Origin: Myxocyprinus asiaticus
Lineage: Eukaryota; Chordata; Actinopteri; Cypriniformes; Catostomidae
Length of the DNA stretch: 64,000 nt
Assembly (NCBI RefSeq): GCF_019703515.2
Contig: NC_059347.1
Coordinates: 22,132,501 to 22,196,500, forward strand
Direction of reading: 5' to 3'
In this document: piece after piece, positions 10,561 to 21,840 of the stretch
Position numbering within the stretch: position 1 is the first letter of the stretch
Layout: every line of letters starts with the position of its first letter
Program-made: the position numbers and the translations under genes
Notes under the pieces: model-generated
What the model saw: only the letters and a program-made list of their open reading frames with translations
Database searches by the model: none
Told to the model about the DNA's origin: nothing

Positions 10561-13560
10561 GGGCCAGGAAAACAAAGCAGCACTTTTGCCCTTAAGACAG
10601 AGGAATATATTGCTCGCAGAGTGGGAAACATTAGCAAAACACACCTCCTTAAAAAAATATGTTGTTAAGAAACTGCTCTTTTTAGTTTCTTTTCACTGAA
10701 AGAAACACACACAATACAACAATAACAAGCATGGAAGTGTTTAAAAGATACACTGTGAAGAATGATGAAGAAATAATAAATTTGCTGTTGAAAGATACAA
10801 ATCTTAATCCAGGTTCAGAAACGAGAGATGTTATTGTGACCTTGAAGAATTATTTTTTATTTTTTTATTTTTTTTTGTGTAATGCCGCTGATCTCCAGTT
10901 AAGGGGTGGAGTGCCAAGTGCCATCTGCCAATGAGATTGCCGTGATTCTTAAAGGTTTCAGTGATCTTCACTCCTGCGAGGAGCTCCAGAGAGTAAGCTA
11001 CTGATGCAGCATCGAAGTGACCAACTTGTAAAGGAAACCTGAAAAGGTCAAGTCAAAAACTTGGAAAATGTCTTGATGTGGTTATATTGCATTATAAGCG
11101 GAATAACTGCATATATTTAACTTACGAGTCATATGCCACAAATGCTGTCTTGAACTTGAATATTCCTTTAATTAGACTACCTGCGTCTGACGTTCTACTG
11201 CATTATAAACCATTGTTTGAGGATGTTAAGCTGAGAGACAGACTAAAGGAGATATTTCAATCCCTTGTTTGGGCTATTGATTAGCCTACCTTTGTAGGTC
11301 TATAGTCCAAATCTTGAGATCAGTAGAGATGACTCTAATTTTATTTTATTTTTTTATTTTATTTTTTTATTTTTTATTTTTTTGCATGATAGTCCAGGTC
11401 TCCATGCAAATCTAATTTTAAACATTATTTAAGTAAGGTTTATGCGTTGCCTACCGGTCCCATTTGGATGCAACTCTTTACCACTATACACTATATTAGG
11501 ATTTTAGCGCTCAAAGCCTTAAATAAGATGTCCGATGTAGTTTATAGCTTGTGATAATATCCTTTATGGGGCTCACTAAATCATTTCATGATCTGTTGCT
11601 TGTTGGTCTCATCCGACACAGAGAAGGGCGAGTGCACGGCGCATCGCTCCGAAAGTATAAAAGAGATGAAGGTAAGGATATTAAGTGACTCTATAGAACA
11701 TCCAGGGCACAACAGAATGATTGATGGCGGGACAATTTCAGAGCTTGTGGACAGAGGACCCTTGGAGAGGCAGAAAAAGCCATCTCCAGCCGGGTGCGCA
11801 CCCGCGGTCTATTTGTATGAGTAATCAGTTGAGCTCCCTGCTCTGTCAGTCCTGTTTACTCACTGATTCTCTCAACAAGACAGTCATTGACAGAGCATAG
11901 ATGGGGATCGTCTAGCACAGAAATCGGCGGCTTTAAAGAGGTTAAAGTGTTACATTGGAGTCTCCAGACCCAGTCTGGGGGGGGGGGGGGGGGTGGATTG
12001 GCTGCAGGTTTCACAATGGTTCAATTTCACCAGCTGATGCCCTGCTCTTCTCGCCGTAAGCGCAGTAACATTCTCTCTCCTTTTCGAACGTCACTAATTG
12101 CTCTTCCACAGTCAAACACACATGTGCACTAATGGTGTAATTGATATTCAGACAGCGCGCACAGCGAGGACACTAGGACTGCATTTAGATGTTCGCTCTT
12201 GGTCTTTGCGTCCATATTGGCTACCCGAACAGCCATGCTGGGTTTCAGTTAAAATATGCTCACGGAGAGCTGTCATTTATGCCTCATGTCAAGTGTAACC
12301 ATCTTTCTGCATAGGCCTATCCACGTACTTGCTTTGTTATTGGCAAATTTACACTCAAGGCCTAAGTGTGAATTTACACTGTTGGAAAATGAAGGAGCAT
12401 ATAAATGCATTACACTTAACTGAACGTTACTAGTTTAGCCGACGTTGTTTCAATGTTTGCATGCTATTATACACTGTTTTTTTCCCCACCGGGTTTAAAG
12501 TTCACTTTGCAGTCGATTGACTAGTCCAAATTAAATCTCGCCGCCCCCTAGTTGTTCCGTGCTCTACAATAACCCAGTCATTCAGTTTTCCCTAATCACG
12601 ACAATTACTTCTGAATTATCATCGGACCCTGACAGACGTTCCTTGTAACTCTCTTTTATTTTCAAACGGCTCCTAATCAGCGACTCTCATTACAATCGCT
12701 GATTAAACTGCAAATTATCCAGCAGCGCCAACAGTTCGCGCCTACCACCGGCTCGTTCAATATCAATTACACCAAGCAGCATGTCTGCATCCTCCCGGAG
12801 CCTCCAAGAGCTTGCTGGTAGCATTTATTGGTTTGGAAAATAAGGAAAATACTAATAATCGGGGGTCATGGGGAAAAGGAGGACACGGAGGGATTATAAG
12901 GGGCTATTACATTGGCAAATTAAAATGCTATCAATAGAAAATAAATTATTTGTGCGTAGCCTATATATTAAATTATAGGAAGCATGGAGGGATAAGAGTA
13001 GAACCGTTACTTCATGCCATCCACTTGCCCAAGGCAATCTGGCTCATTTTAGATATCAAGGACTATAATATAGATTAAAGACAACACGATGAGTGCAAAG
13101 ACTAGGCCTCGCATTGCTGTTTGTACAAAATTATTTATAGGTTAACCTTTGAAAATATAGCGTTGTGCTAGGCAATTACTTCTTCCATAGCAAATCATTT
13201 CTGCATGTCGCAGTTAGTGCATTTATATAAATACAAATTAATGTTAGTTTTGAAAAAAGAAAGGGGAGTGAGAGGGTGGTGGTGCGGAATGAGAGTAGGC
13301 CTACCTGTATTAATTGGCAACAGCATTTCTGGATTTACATGTGGTGTTAGTTTTTCACCTTGGTTTGCGCAGATGCAAAATACATTTAATTTTAATACAC
13401 TAAAATTGGAGGAGCCTTAGCATATTATAATCTAGCCTACCCTCCTTGATTTAAACTGACTGAAATTTAGATCTGATTGCGGATTACTATTTTTTCATCA
13501 TTGAGAAATCTAATTGAACAATCAAATAAGAACTGAATCAGGATGTAACATATTTCTATC
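10561..13560. other. otp upstream intergenic DNA, few repeats
   Basis: No gene is recognised. A frame at 10731-10934 (+) beginning MEVFKRYTVKNDEEI has coding-like composition but ends in a T-rich tract, and I cannot assign it to a family. A poly-G run lies at 11977-11993. The 12480-12760 stretch is unusually rich in TAAT-type homeodomain motifs and free of repeats, as expected of a conserved noncoding element. That is inference without an alignment. Confidence 0.4.
12480..12760. promoter_or_regulatory. Candidate conserved noncoding element upstream of otp
   Basis: A balanced-composition, repeat-free block with several TAAT or ATTA cores (ctaatcacgac, gctgattaaac, caaattaaatc) lies about 5.6 kb before the otp start. 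Developmental homeobox genes normally carry such blocks. Conservation was not tested. Confidence 0.25.
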
Positions 13561-13563
13561 TAT

Positions 13564-13578
13564 GTGTGTGTGTGTGTG

Positions 13579-13672
<94 letters not shown>
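13564..13672. repeat. (GT)n-(TA)n compound microsatellite
   Basis: About 8 GT units are followed by some 46 TA units. Confidence 0.95.
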
Positions 13673-13677
<5 letters not shown>

Positions 13678-13729
13678 AAGCCTATAATACAGAATATATA
13701 TTCTGTATTATATATTTTTTTAATTTTTG

Positions 13730-13867
13730 GGTATCATTATGTACCATATTAACGGATCTATATGTAGGCAATAGCCTATAATACAGTATATATATATATA
13801 TATATATATACTGTATTATAGGCTATTGCCTACATATAGATCCGTTAATATGGTACATAATGATACC
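13730..13867. repeat. Perfect 138-bp palindrome
   Basis: The left arm (13730-13798) and right arm (13799-13867) are exact reverse complements, checked base by base outside the central TA run. The arms start 'ggtatcattatgtacc' and end at a (TA) centre. A smaller palindrome of related sequence (ataatacagaat...attctgtattat) lies just left at about 13683-13712. No coding capacity. The DNA or its transcript would form a long hairpin. Confidence 0.95.
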
Positions 13868-16611
13868 TAACAATAACAAAATTGCACAGCTTCGAAACAC
13901 AGATGGGAGTGAACGATACACCCATAACCCGGTTGGTCTTGTAACTTTCCCTGCAATTAGTGTACTTAAGGTTGTTTTGAATGAAAGTGTCGGCTATTAA
14001 ACAGCTATCAACGATTAATATGGCTAATCAACGCAAGATCCATGTATTGTAATTCGGTCTTTTTTCCATTCAGAACGAGAGGAATGACGCAGCTTCAGAT
14101 CTGGGGATTACAAACCTGTTTAAGTGAATTGATTTGTTTATATTCGTATCAATTCGCGAACAATTGCCACTTCATCTGACAATGCTGCAAGAGGTAAGAA
14201 TTTAGCACAAAAATTGGTCAAATGAAAGGCTGCACAGAAACAGCCTACATGATATGCATAGACTTTTTGAGCTAACATTTTTTTTATTATTTCATTGTGG
14301 TGAAATTGGAACTATTCCATAGGCTGAATTGCGGAATTGCGACAAATTCTGCAGGCCTATTATCTTTCACCTACCTCAACATATGAACAAAGAAAATTAC
14401 TCAAGGGACCACTCTATATTCTTATGCAGGGCATCTTCATTTATTTAAACTGTGATAAAGCACCACACATATTCATTTGGTGAGTTAATCTTCGCCAATG
14501 GTAATAACGACAGGAAGCTTTGATGTAAATGCATTGAAATTATTTGTAACTGACACAAAGTATGACAATGTATGTCAGGCCTTCTGAGCAAAGAACACAC
14601 ATTACTGCATATCTGGCCCATAATGCACCTGACTAATGGCAGCTTGCCAACGCGCGCTGCTGATTCCATGAAAAATGAATTTTGTGCTGTCATTCCGACA
14701 AGTTAGCAAGCAAATCCGCAAAGAAACGGAATGGTATGTAACGGAATCATTATCAGTAGTGATATCTTTAAACTTTATTCAACAACCAAGGTGCCATTTA
14801 TTCAATAGATGCATCTTGTCTGTGCGTAATTGATCAATAATAAAAATGTATCAGTGCAACTTCCACACATTTCAGTTACAATCATGTAAAAGCAGACCAT
14901 TTACCACCTGACTTGGTCTGAATTAGAGCTAAATTGACGATCAATTAATCTAGGCGCTGGGGTTTTTGTGGACAAGCAGCAGAGAAGTGGCAATAAATGG
15001 AGTGGAGACAGGAGATTAGTGGAATGAGCAGAAAGGAGCTGAACCGCCTCGGTCTGTAGATAATGGGCTTACAGCTGGGTTGCAAATTGCTGGGTTTGTA
15101 TCATCAGTATGGGAGTCAAATAATATCTGATGCCGAAAGAGACCGGTATATTTTTACTTTCGTGTGAAACAATGCAGTCCATTTGAAATAGCATGGAATT
15201 CGCCGTGAAAAGACACTATTAAGTAGCCTTGCGCTTTGTGTATTTATGTCCCTTTGATGACTCAGTTTGATAAACAACTGATGAAAATGGCTCAATCAAT
15301 TCCTTCTTCACGAATACAAATTTGTAGCTGCAGTTTGTCCCTTTTTACCCCAGTGGAATATGGAATCTCGGGAAAACGTGTAGGTCAACGTAGTCATGGA
15401 GGTAGAAGAATATCCAGTTTCATGAATGTCATCATGCTACATCCAAGAACACGACTGTTTGAGTGATTTGGTGATACTTTTTATTACAGTATGAAAAACA
15501 CAAGGCTCATTCACATCGATTTTTGTATGGAAGGGGAGTGGTTTGATTCATTTAAGCATCACTGTATCACTTCACAAGGTCAGTGAAACTAATTATTTTA
15601 AGTATTAATTTGCTGATGCATTAAATTGCATTAGTAGTGTGATTATGCTGGAATTTAATAATTACTAGCACATGTTCCTAATTTGGACAAACTCAGAGTG
15701 ACCACTGATCCAAGTCCTCCCTACTCTCAAGCCACTGGAGCCCTTTCTTAAATGAATGATGTCAGGATATGTTGCCTATTTTATTGGCTCGATGTCTTTA
15801 AACACCCTCATCCTTTCTATTGAAAAATTCACTTGATAACTTCCTCTAATCAGTCACTCAAAGATGCCACATTTTTGTAAGTTGTATTAAGACCATTCAT
15901 TTACTTTTCATTCTGAATAAGTGTAATTCCTTCTTTGGGAACTTTTTTAACAACTCTATTGCAGTATACTGTAATAGTCACACGAATCCCATAAATCCTA
16001 CACGTTTGCAAGAAAGCACTACAGCTTGAATGTTAACTTAGAAAATAACGTTTTTGTACAAACGTGGGCCTATAAGTAAACACATTTTCATGTTAAGATG
16101 ATTGTCGTGCTTACCCCCAAAAGTCTCATTATGAACCGTAATGGAGGCCAGCCACTCCGTGACACACCAAAGCTCCATTTCATTACGGTAATCGCCGTCC
16201 AATGCTGATTATTATATTTTGGGCCATAATTGTATTCTCCCCAGATAACTCACGTTGAAATCGGGTCCACATGGAGGGCACCAAGTCTAATCACAGTATG
16301 AGATGCATCGGAGGTCGCATCTGCTTGAATGGGAGAGGATACCATGAGCAGCCGTTGTGTTACTTTTCAATTCACTTATTTCATGGTAGGCTATATGGTG
16401 AGCCCTTTGGACCATTATCCAACCTATGTCAAACCGCAATTTTAATCTACAGAATAAATAAATAAGAATTCCTCATGGATGGAAACTGGAAGTATCAATA
16501 GTAGGTCATTTTACGGTGTAAATAAGACTCTCGAGCACATGAACATTCGAAATCACGGTTACATTTTTCTAAAGATATTTTCCGGAAAACTTGGCTACGA
16601 AATAAGGCCTA

Positions 16612-16664
<53 letters not shown>

Positions 16665-18384
16665 ACAACAATAATAGTCTACAGTATGAAGGCAGCTGTT
16701 TAAATGTCAATTGTCAATGGCAACTTCATTTTTCAAATCACAAACCTTGAAACTATTCTGAACCTTTTTGAGTTGGAATTTCATTTTAATTGGCAAGATC
16801 ATATTTTTTATCAATACAAAGGTATTTTGCGAAAATTAAAATAGCTACAAAATGAATTTAGCTAAACGATGCTGTTATGGTTTATCTGAGATATAGAGTG
16901 GACTTAAAGAGTGCAACTGTAATTGGAAAAATCCTTGTTGTTGACGAAATAAAGCTCTTTTTTATTCATTTCTGTCTCGCCGCGATTTAATCCTGGCAAA
17001 ATGGTTATCCTGTGGCATCTTTAAAATTCTTCGAAAAATAGGCTATGTTGTAACTATCTACACTTACCGCTGTTATTATATTTTTACATTATTTGTTGCC
17101 TAAAATTATGCATTGGTATGAATAGCATGAAAACGAATATTTAAATCCCTCGCTCGCTTGCTGTAATCTGCCGCTCTATTTAAACTACAAAACATGATCC
17201 TATATGCGACAAACCCAGACTACTGTTAACGAGCAGCTTTTCCTTGCTAAGATCAAAACTGAAATATGACAGCATTTGCCTAATTGGTTCTACCAAGTAA
17301 AATCCGAGATACCTACATCCTTTGTGTTTCTTAATTAGGCTGCTCTCAATAGTCCAACGGATGGCCATGCACATTCATGCCACAAAACGAAATGAACACT
17401 GAGCGAGGACACAAAAATTCGCAGAAATCTTGACACCCTGCCGAATGCGCTTTCGCTGAATGGATTAAATTAGGCAATGTATGTCAGCGAGTTTGAATTA
17501 AATAAATCAAATTACTTGCGTCAGCGCTGATGAAACATCGATACAACCGAGGCATCAGTACGCATCAGTAGCCTGTTTCACTCAGATTAGGCAAACATGA
17601 TTTACACCACCTTCTTGCAACATATCTAAACACAGCTAAACTGCCACGCATTATTCAGATTTTTGTACAGGTTTTGAAAATGACTAGTTGGAAATGTACC
17701 TTGGATGTGTTGTTAGTTGCCTCAAAGAATTCATCGCTTTTGATAGAGAGATTCCACTCAAATAAAGCTGTAACTCACACGAAGGCAATAATATAACCAG
17801 TAATGACCGTGCGTTAATTTCCCTCGCACGAAAACAAGCAGATACCAGTTCTATGCCCAATGCGTAACGGGCTTCGAAAAGTGGAGTTGCAACAAAATAG
17901 TGACTTTACTAAAAGTGCCTCTTTTTTTATTTTGCATCAAAATGCGGTTATGTTGTGTTAGACTAGGCATATCCACCTTTTGTGAAGTGTTCTTTTTCCT
18001 CAATGCAGGAACATTTATTATTCACTGGTTATTTGCCATGATTATGAAGTCATTTAAAATGTATAGGCTAATAAGGTGGGGATGCAATAAATCAGTCTGG
18101 TGGGAAAGAACTAAGGCAACCGTAGACAAAACCGGTTTGTGGATTTTAGTGGTTGGTTGTCTGACATTCTCAGACCTCATTTCTGATTGGCTGCCATTTG
18201 TGGAAGCTCACGGGTACATCTAACTATTAAGCGCCTCCCAATCTCTGCAAAGAACAGTATAATACATGGAACCGCCTTTTTAAACGCACTGACGACTTTT
18301 CTTCATTTGGGCTCTATGTGCATTTTAAACGGTTAAAAGTTGAAGAAGTAGTTTGGGAAACAGTTGTGACTCCAGTAGTGCGCA
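13868..18384. other. otp proximal upstream DNA, repeat-poor
   Basis: No coding exon is seen. Apart from an (AT)n tract at 16615-16660, the 4.5 kb holds no recognisable transposon. Blocks at 14930-15080, 16130-16290 and 17400-17560 have mixed composition with homeodomain-type TAAT cores, and are candidate regulatory elements of otp. A TATA-like TTTTAAA lies at about 18280-18286, roughly 100 bases before the ATG. None of these functions is demonstrated. Confidence 0.4.
16615..16660. repeat. (AT)n microsatellite
   Basis: About 23 AT units. Confidence 0.95.
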
Positions 18385-18421
18385 ATGCTCTCTCATGCCG
18401 ACCTCTTGGATACTCGCCTCG
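18385..18421 (+). CDS. otp: otp coding exon 1
   Basis: Twelve codons from ATG ([12 protein letters not shown]) plus one base, followed by donor GTGAGT at 18422. The short N-terminal exon is typical of otp. The start is chosen because it gives the family's conserved N-terminus. Confidence 0.92.
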
Positions 18422-18631
18422 GTGAGTTATCGCCACCAAACTCCGGTCTTCAACTCCACTGTAAGCTAGAGGATTTTTCAGTCTTTACCATGAACTAATG
18501 TGATAGACAGACAACATAGGTGTCTGGTTCTGTGCTTTATTTACTTGCAATATTATTAAATTACCAAATAAATTAATGACACATTTACCACCATCAACGT
18601 ACTTAAACAAAGATGGAATGCGATGTTTAAC

Positions 18632-18682
<51 letters not shown>

Positions 18683-19582
18683 TTAATGTTATTTGACTTC
18701 GAGACAAGTTTGATCAAATACAGCAAGTCGACCTGTTCCTTAGTCTATTATTATTTTAAATAATTTTACCTGTCATTTAATATTAATACTAGTATATTCC
18801 TGCCACTTGGAAAGAAAGCTAAATTGTTGACATGTGCTCCTGCAGGGATGAAGGATGCTGCAGCCGAGCTTCTCGGGCACCGAGAAGCTTTTAAGTGCAG
18901 ACTTGGGGGGGCTGACACTGTTCACCCCGGCGACCTAACTTCTGCTACAGAGACTGTGGAGGGGACCACTCTGCTCCCCGGGGAAGACATAAGTAATGGT
19001 GGATCCAATCCTAATGGAATGCAGCAGGTCAACGCCAAAGACCAAGAAAAGCAGCAACAGCAAAACTCTAATCAGCCGGGCGGGCAGAACCAACAGAAAC
19101 AGAAACGCCACAGGACCCGGTTTACTCCGGCGCAGCTGAACGAACTAGAAAGGAGCTTTGCTAAAACGCACTACCCTGATATCTTCATGAGAGAGGAACT
19201 TGCATTACGGATTGGTTTAACGGAGTCAAGAGTTCAGGTGAGGCAAAGAGAACCGTCTTTGGCATCAGAGATTTACAGCTGGCTATCCGACAAAAAAATA
19301 AAAACTATATAGCCTTAGGCTACAAACAAGCGAGAACGGCGATTTCTAACTAGAACTGCGAAGAAATTATTAAGCATCAAGGAAATCGCTATCCAATAAT
19401 ACAGGTTATTATCTAATTGCAATGTCAGCCCTAAGAAATCAAGTAAAATTGCAGTGATGCCCGTGGCACTACTTTGACACGCCGCCGGCTGTAAGGTACA
19501 ATCACATGGGCTGTTAACTGGTGTGCAAAAATACAACGTGATTTGTTTTATTATTATTATTTAGAAAAACTTGAATTCTCAC

Positions 19583-19617
<35 letters not shown>

Positions 19618-21075
19618 CTAAGAAGCATGGCATCAATGTCAACAAAGTGTAGGCTATATTTCCGTTAAAAACTATAGGCTTCATAAAACGTGTTCTATAA
19701 TTGAATACGAATTGTCTCGGTAACAACAATGTGAGAAAGCAAATTATAAATTATAGCAAGACATGACAATAATAATTCGTCGGAACAAGAAGGCTTAAGC
19801 TGTTGTGAGCTTATCCAACACAGGTTTCATGATGAATTATATGGAGGCCATCAAACTATTTGTCTCCTATAATGTGCCATCGACTATAACGACTTCATTG
19901 CCGGCTGTCTGCAAAACATGGCTCTCTTTTTATATTCGAACAAGAAATATATACGTTATTTTTTTTTTACCTTTGTTTGTTTTTTTTCCAACTTGAAATT
20001 ACCCTCCCGTATGGCTGTATGTCCATGAAGATTGCAATATTTGGAACTGTAGGTTACATACACTAAATAATAATAATAATGATTTTTAAGATTTACGAAT
20101 TTGAATTTCATAGCAAAGTTCCATCGAACTGAACTTAGTAATATTTAACAAAATAAAAGAATAAAAAAACTAAATATTTTAAGTTATTTTTATTTAATTT
20201 TGATTAAAAAAAATACACAATTAAATTCTATCGATTCATAATTTTGTAATGAAATTAAAATGCGTAAATCATAAAAACAGACTAAAATATTTTTTGAGTG
20301 TAGCGTAAACGAGGATATGATTCAAAGGGTGCATCTTTGTAAGCATCACAGCCATTTATGAAGAACCACGATATTAGCTAGCCTACTAAACCTACTAAGC
20401 CTCTTTAAAATAAAAGCCCTCACCTTCCAGCGAACAATGTCAAATAATTGCGTGAAAGTGTCTGTTTTTAATTTATTCGATTTTGTTTGTTTTATAGTTA
20501 TGGTAACTGGCAACTGGTAAAAATGCGTGACTTTCTAAATGTTTGTTTTTTCTTTTCGATTTCAGGTGTGGTTTCAGAATCGACGTGCTAAATGGAAGAA
20601 GCGCAAGAAGACCACCAACGTTTTCCGGGCGCCGGGCACTTTACTGCCAACGCACGGTTTGCCTCAGTTTCCGTCTGCGGCTGCTATGAGTGATGGTCTC
20701 TGCTCTTTTCATGCCAACGACACTCGCTGGGCCGCGGCTGGGATGCCTGGAGTCTCCCAACTGCAAATACCGCCCGCACTGGGCCGGCAGCAGGCGATGG
20801 CACAGTCCCTGTCCCAGTGCAGTCTCGGAGCTGGTCCCCCTCCAAACTCCATGGGCCTTTCCAGCAGCTTGTCATCAAATGGTTCCGGTCTTCAATCGCA
20901 TCTGTATCAACCCACATTTCCTGGGATGGTGCCCGCTTCCCTCTCGGGCCCAACGAATGTGACCGGCTCACCTCAGCTGTGTAGCTCCCCGGACAGTGAC
21001 ATGTGGAGAGGGACTAGTATCGCATCCCTGCGCCGTAAAGCACTTGAGCACACCGTTTCAATGAGTTTCACCTAA
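18385..21075 (+). CDS. otp: Homeobox protein orthopedia (otp), complete, 3 exons
   Basis: Joined exons 18385-18421, 18846-19237 and 20566-21075 give 312 codons plus TAA. Introns are 424 bp and 1328 bp, both GT-AG, and the second falls inside the homeodomain after ESRVQ. The protein begins [20 protein letters not shown], has a Gln-rich linker (residues about 80-97), a paired-like homeodomain at about 98-158 ([16 protein letters not shown] through [14 protein letters not shown], Gln at position 50), a Ser/Pro-rich C-terminal half and a terminal OAR motif ([19 protein letters not shown]). Orthopedia is a nuclear DNA-binding factor needed for hypothalamic neuroendocrine and diencephalic dopaminergic neurons. 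Teleosts have two copies (otpa, otpb); I cannot tell which this is. No damage is visible. Confidence 0.95.
18632..18683. repeat. (ATT)n microsatellite in otp intron 1
   Basis: About 17 trinucleotide units, 160 bp before the exon 2 acceptor. Confidence 0.95.
18846..19237 (+). CDS. otp: otp coding exon 2
   Basis: The acceptor is tcctgcag at 18838-18845 and the donor is GTGAGG at 19238. The exon encodes the Gly/Gln-rich linker and the first two helices plus the start of helix 3 of the homeodomain. Reading through the donor gives only about 24 further codons before a stop. Confidence 0.95.
19583..19614. repeat. (AAT)n microsatellite in otp intron 2
   Basis: About 10 AAT units. The rest of the 1.3-kb intron is A/T-rich single-copy-looking sequence. 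Confidence 0.9.
20566..21075 (+). CDS. otp: otp coding exon 3
   Basis: The acceptor is gatttcag, ending at 20565. The exon opens with [15 protein letters not shown], completing the homeodomain recognition helix, continues through the conserved [10 protein letters not shown] and [15 protein letters not shown] segments, and ends with the OAR motif and TAA at 21073-21075. Confidence 0.95.
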   Translation: MWFQNRRAKWKKRKKTTNVFRAPGTLLPTHGLPQFPSAAAMSDGLCSFHANDTRWAAAGMPGVSQLQIPPALGRQQAMAQSLSQCSLGAGPPPNSMGLSSSLSSNGSGLQSHLYQPTFPGMVPASLSGPTNVTGSPQLCSSPDSDMWRGTSIASLRRKALEHTVSMSFT

Positions 21076-21840
21076 TTTGAGCACACGAGATATATCCTTT
21101 CTGCCCCTGCAAAGCTGAAATTTTTCTGAAAAACACAGTCACGGAACACTCAGGATATGAGGTTATAACTGTGAAATGACAATTGGCAGCCTTGCTGGAT
21201 GATGGAATCTCGACATACCCCAGACAATGCTCATAAACAGCTGATGTAAACTATAGTGATCGTTTTAATGCTTGAAATGTTTGTTATTTATTTATGTGTT
21301 GGATTATTTATTTCGTTTTTATAGCAATTTATTTGATAAAAAATGAGGATTTGTATGATTATTTATTAATGAGTATTTAGTTTAAATGATTATGCCTTTT
21401 CATTTATAAAGTATATTTATTTCACTGATGACATTTTTTTGAGCATATTAAATGTAAAAGGACATGGTTCTGAGGACCACATGTGCGCAGGACAGATTGG
21501 TTTAAGGTATAGGCTACATGTGGAGTTCCCCTATCTTTCAGGCTACAGAAAATAACACCTTGGATTATGAACCAATTTCCAAAAAATCCAATTCAGCTGC
21601 ATGTAATATTGGAACCAGGATCAACAAGAAGTTGTTTACATAAATCAAAATGAACTTGAGTGTTTGTGTAGATAAGAAAAATCTTGTTACCTGCTGGTCT
21701 GTTTGTGATATGTTTTAACTTACTGTCTGTACTTATTACTGAAATATGGCTTTCGTAAATGTTTATCTTACCAAATTCAACAGAATTAGGAAGGTTTATA
21801 TCAATGATTGTAAGTGGGTGAATAAAATCATTTAAAAAAT
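21076..21840 (+). other. otp: Probable otp 3' untranslated region
   Basis: A/T-rich sequence with ATTTA elements follows the otp stop. A canonical AATAAA at 21821-21826 is the best polyadenylation signal. The 3' end itself is inferred. Confidence 0.5.
21821..21826 (+). terminator. otp: Candidate polyadenylation signal of otp
   Basis: AATAAA, 746 bases after the otp stop codon. No transcript evidence. Confidence 0.45.

Noticed and set aside
10731..10934. Open frame beginning MEVFKRYTVKNDEEI
   Set aside because: Coding-like for about 40 codons, then it enters a T-rich tract. No family recognised and no supporting splice site, so not reported as a gene.
13566..13781. Open frame rich in Ile-Tyr repeats
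   Set aside because: An artefact of the (TA)n microsatellite. Similar frames at 16479, 47788 and 48657 were dropped for the same reason.
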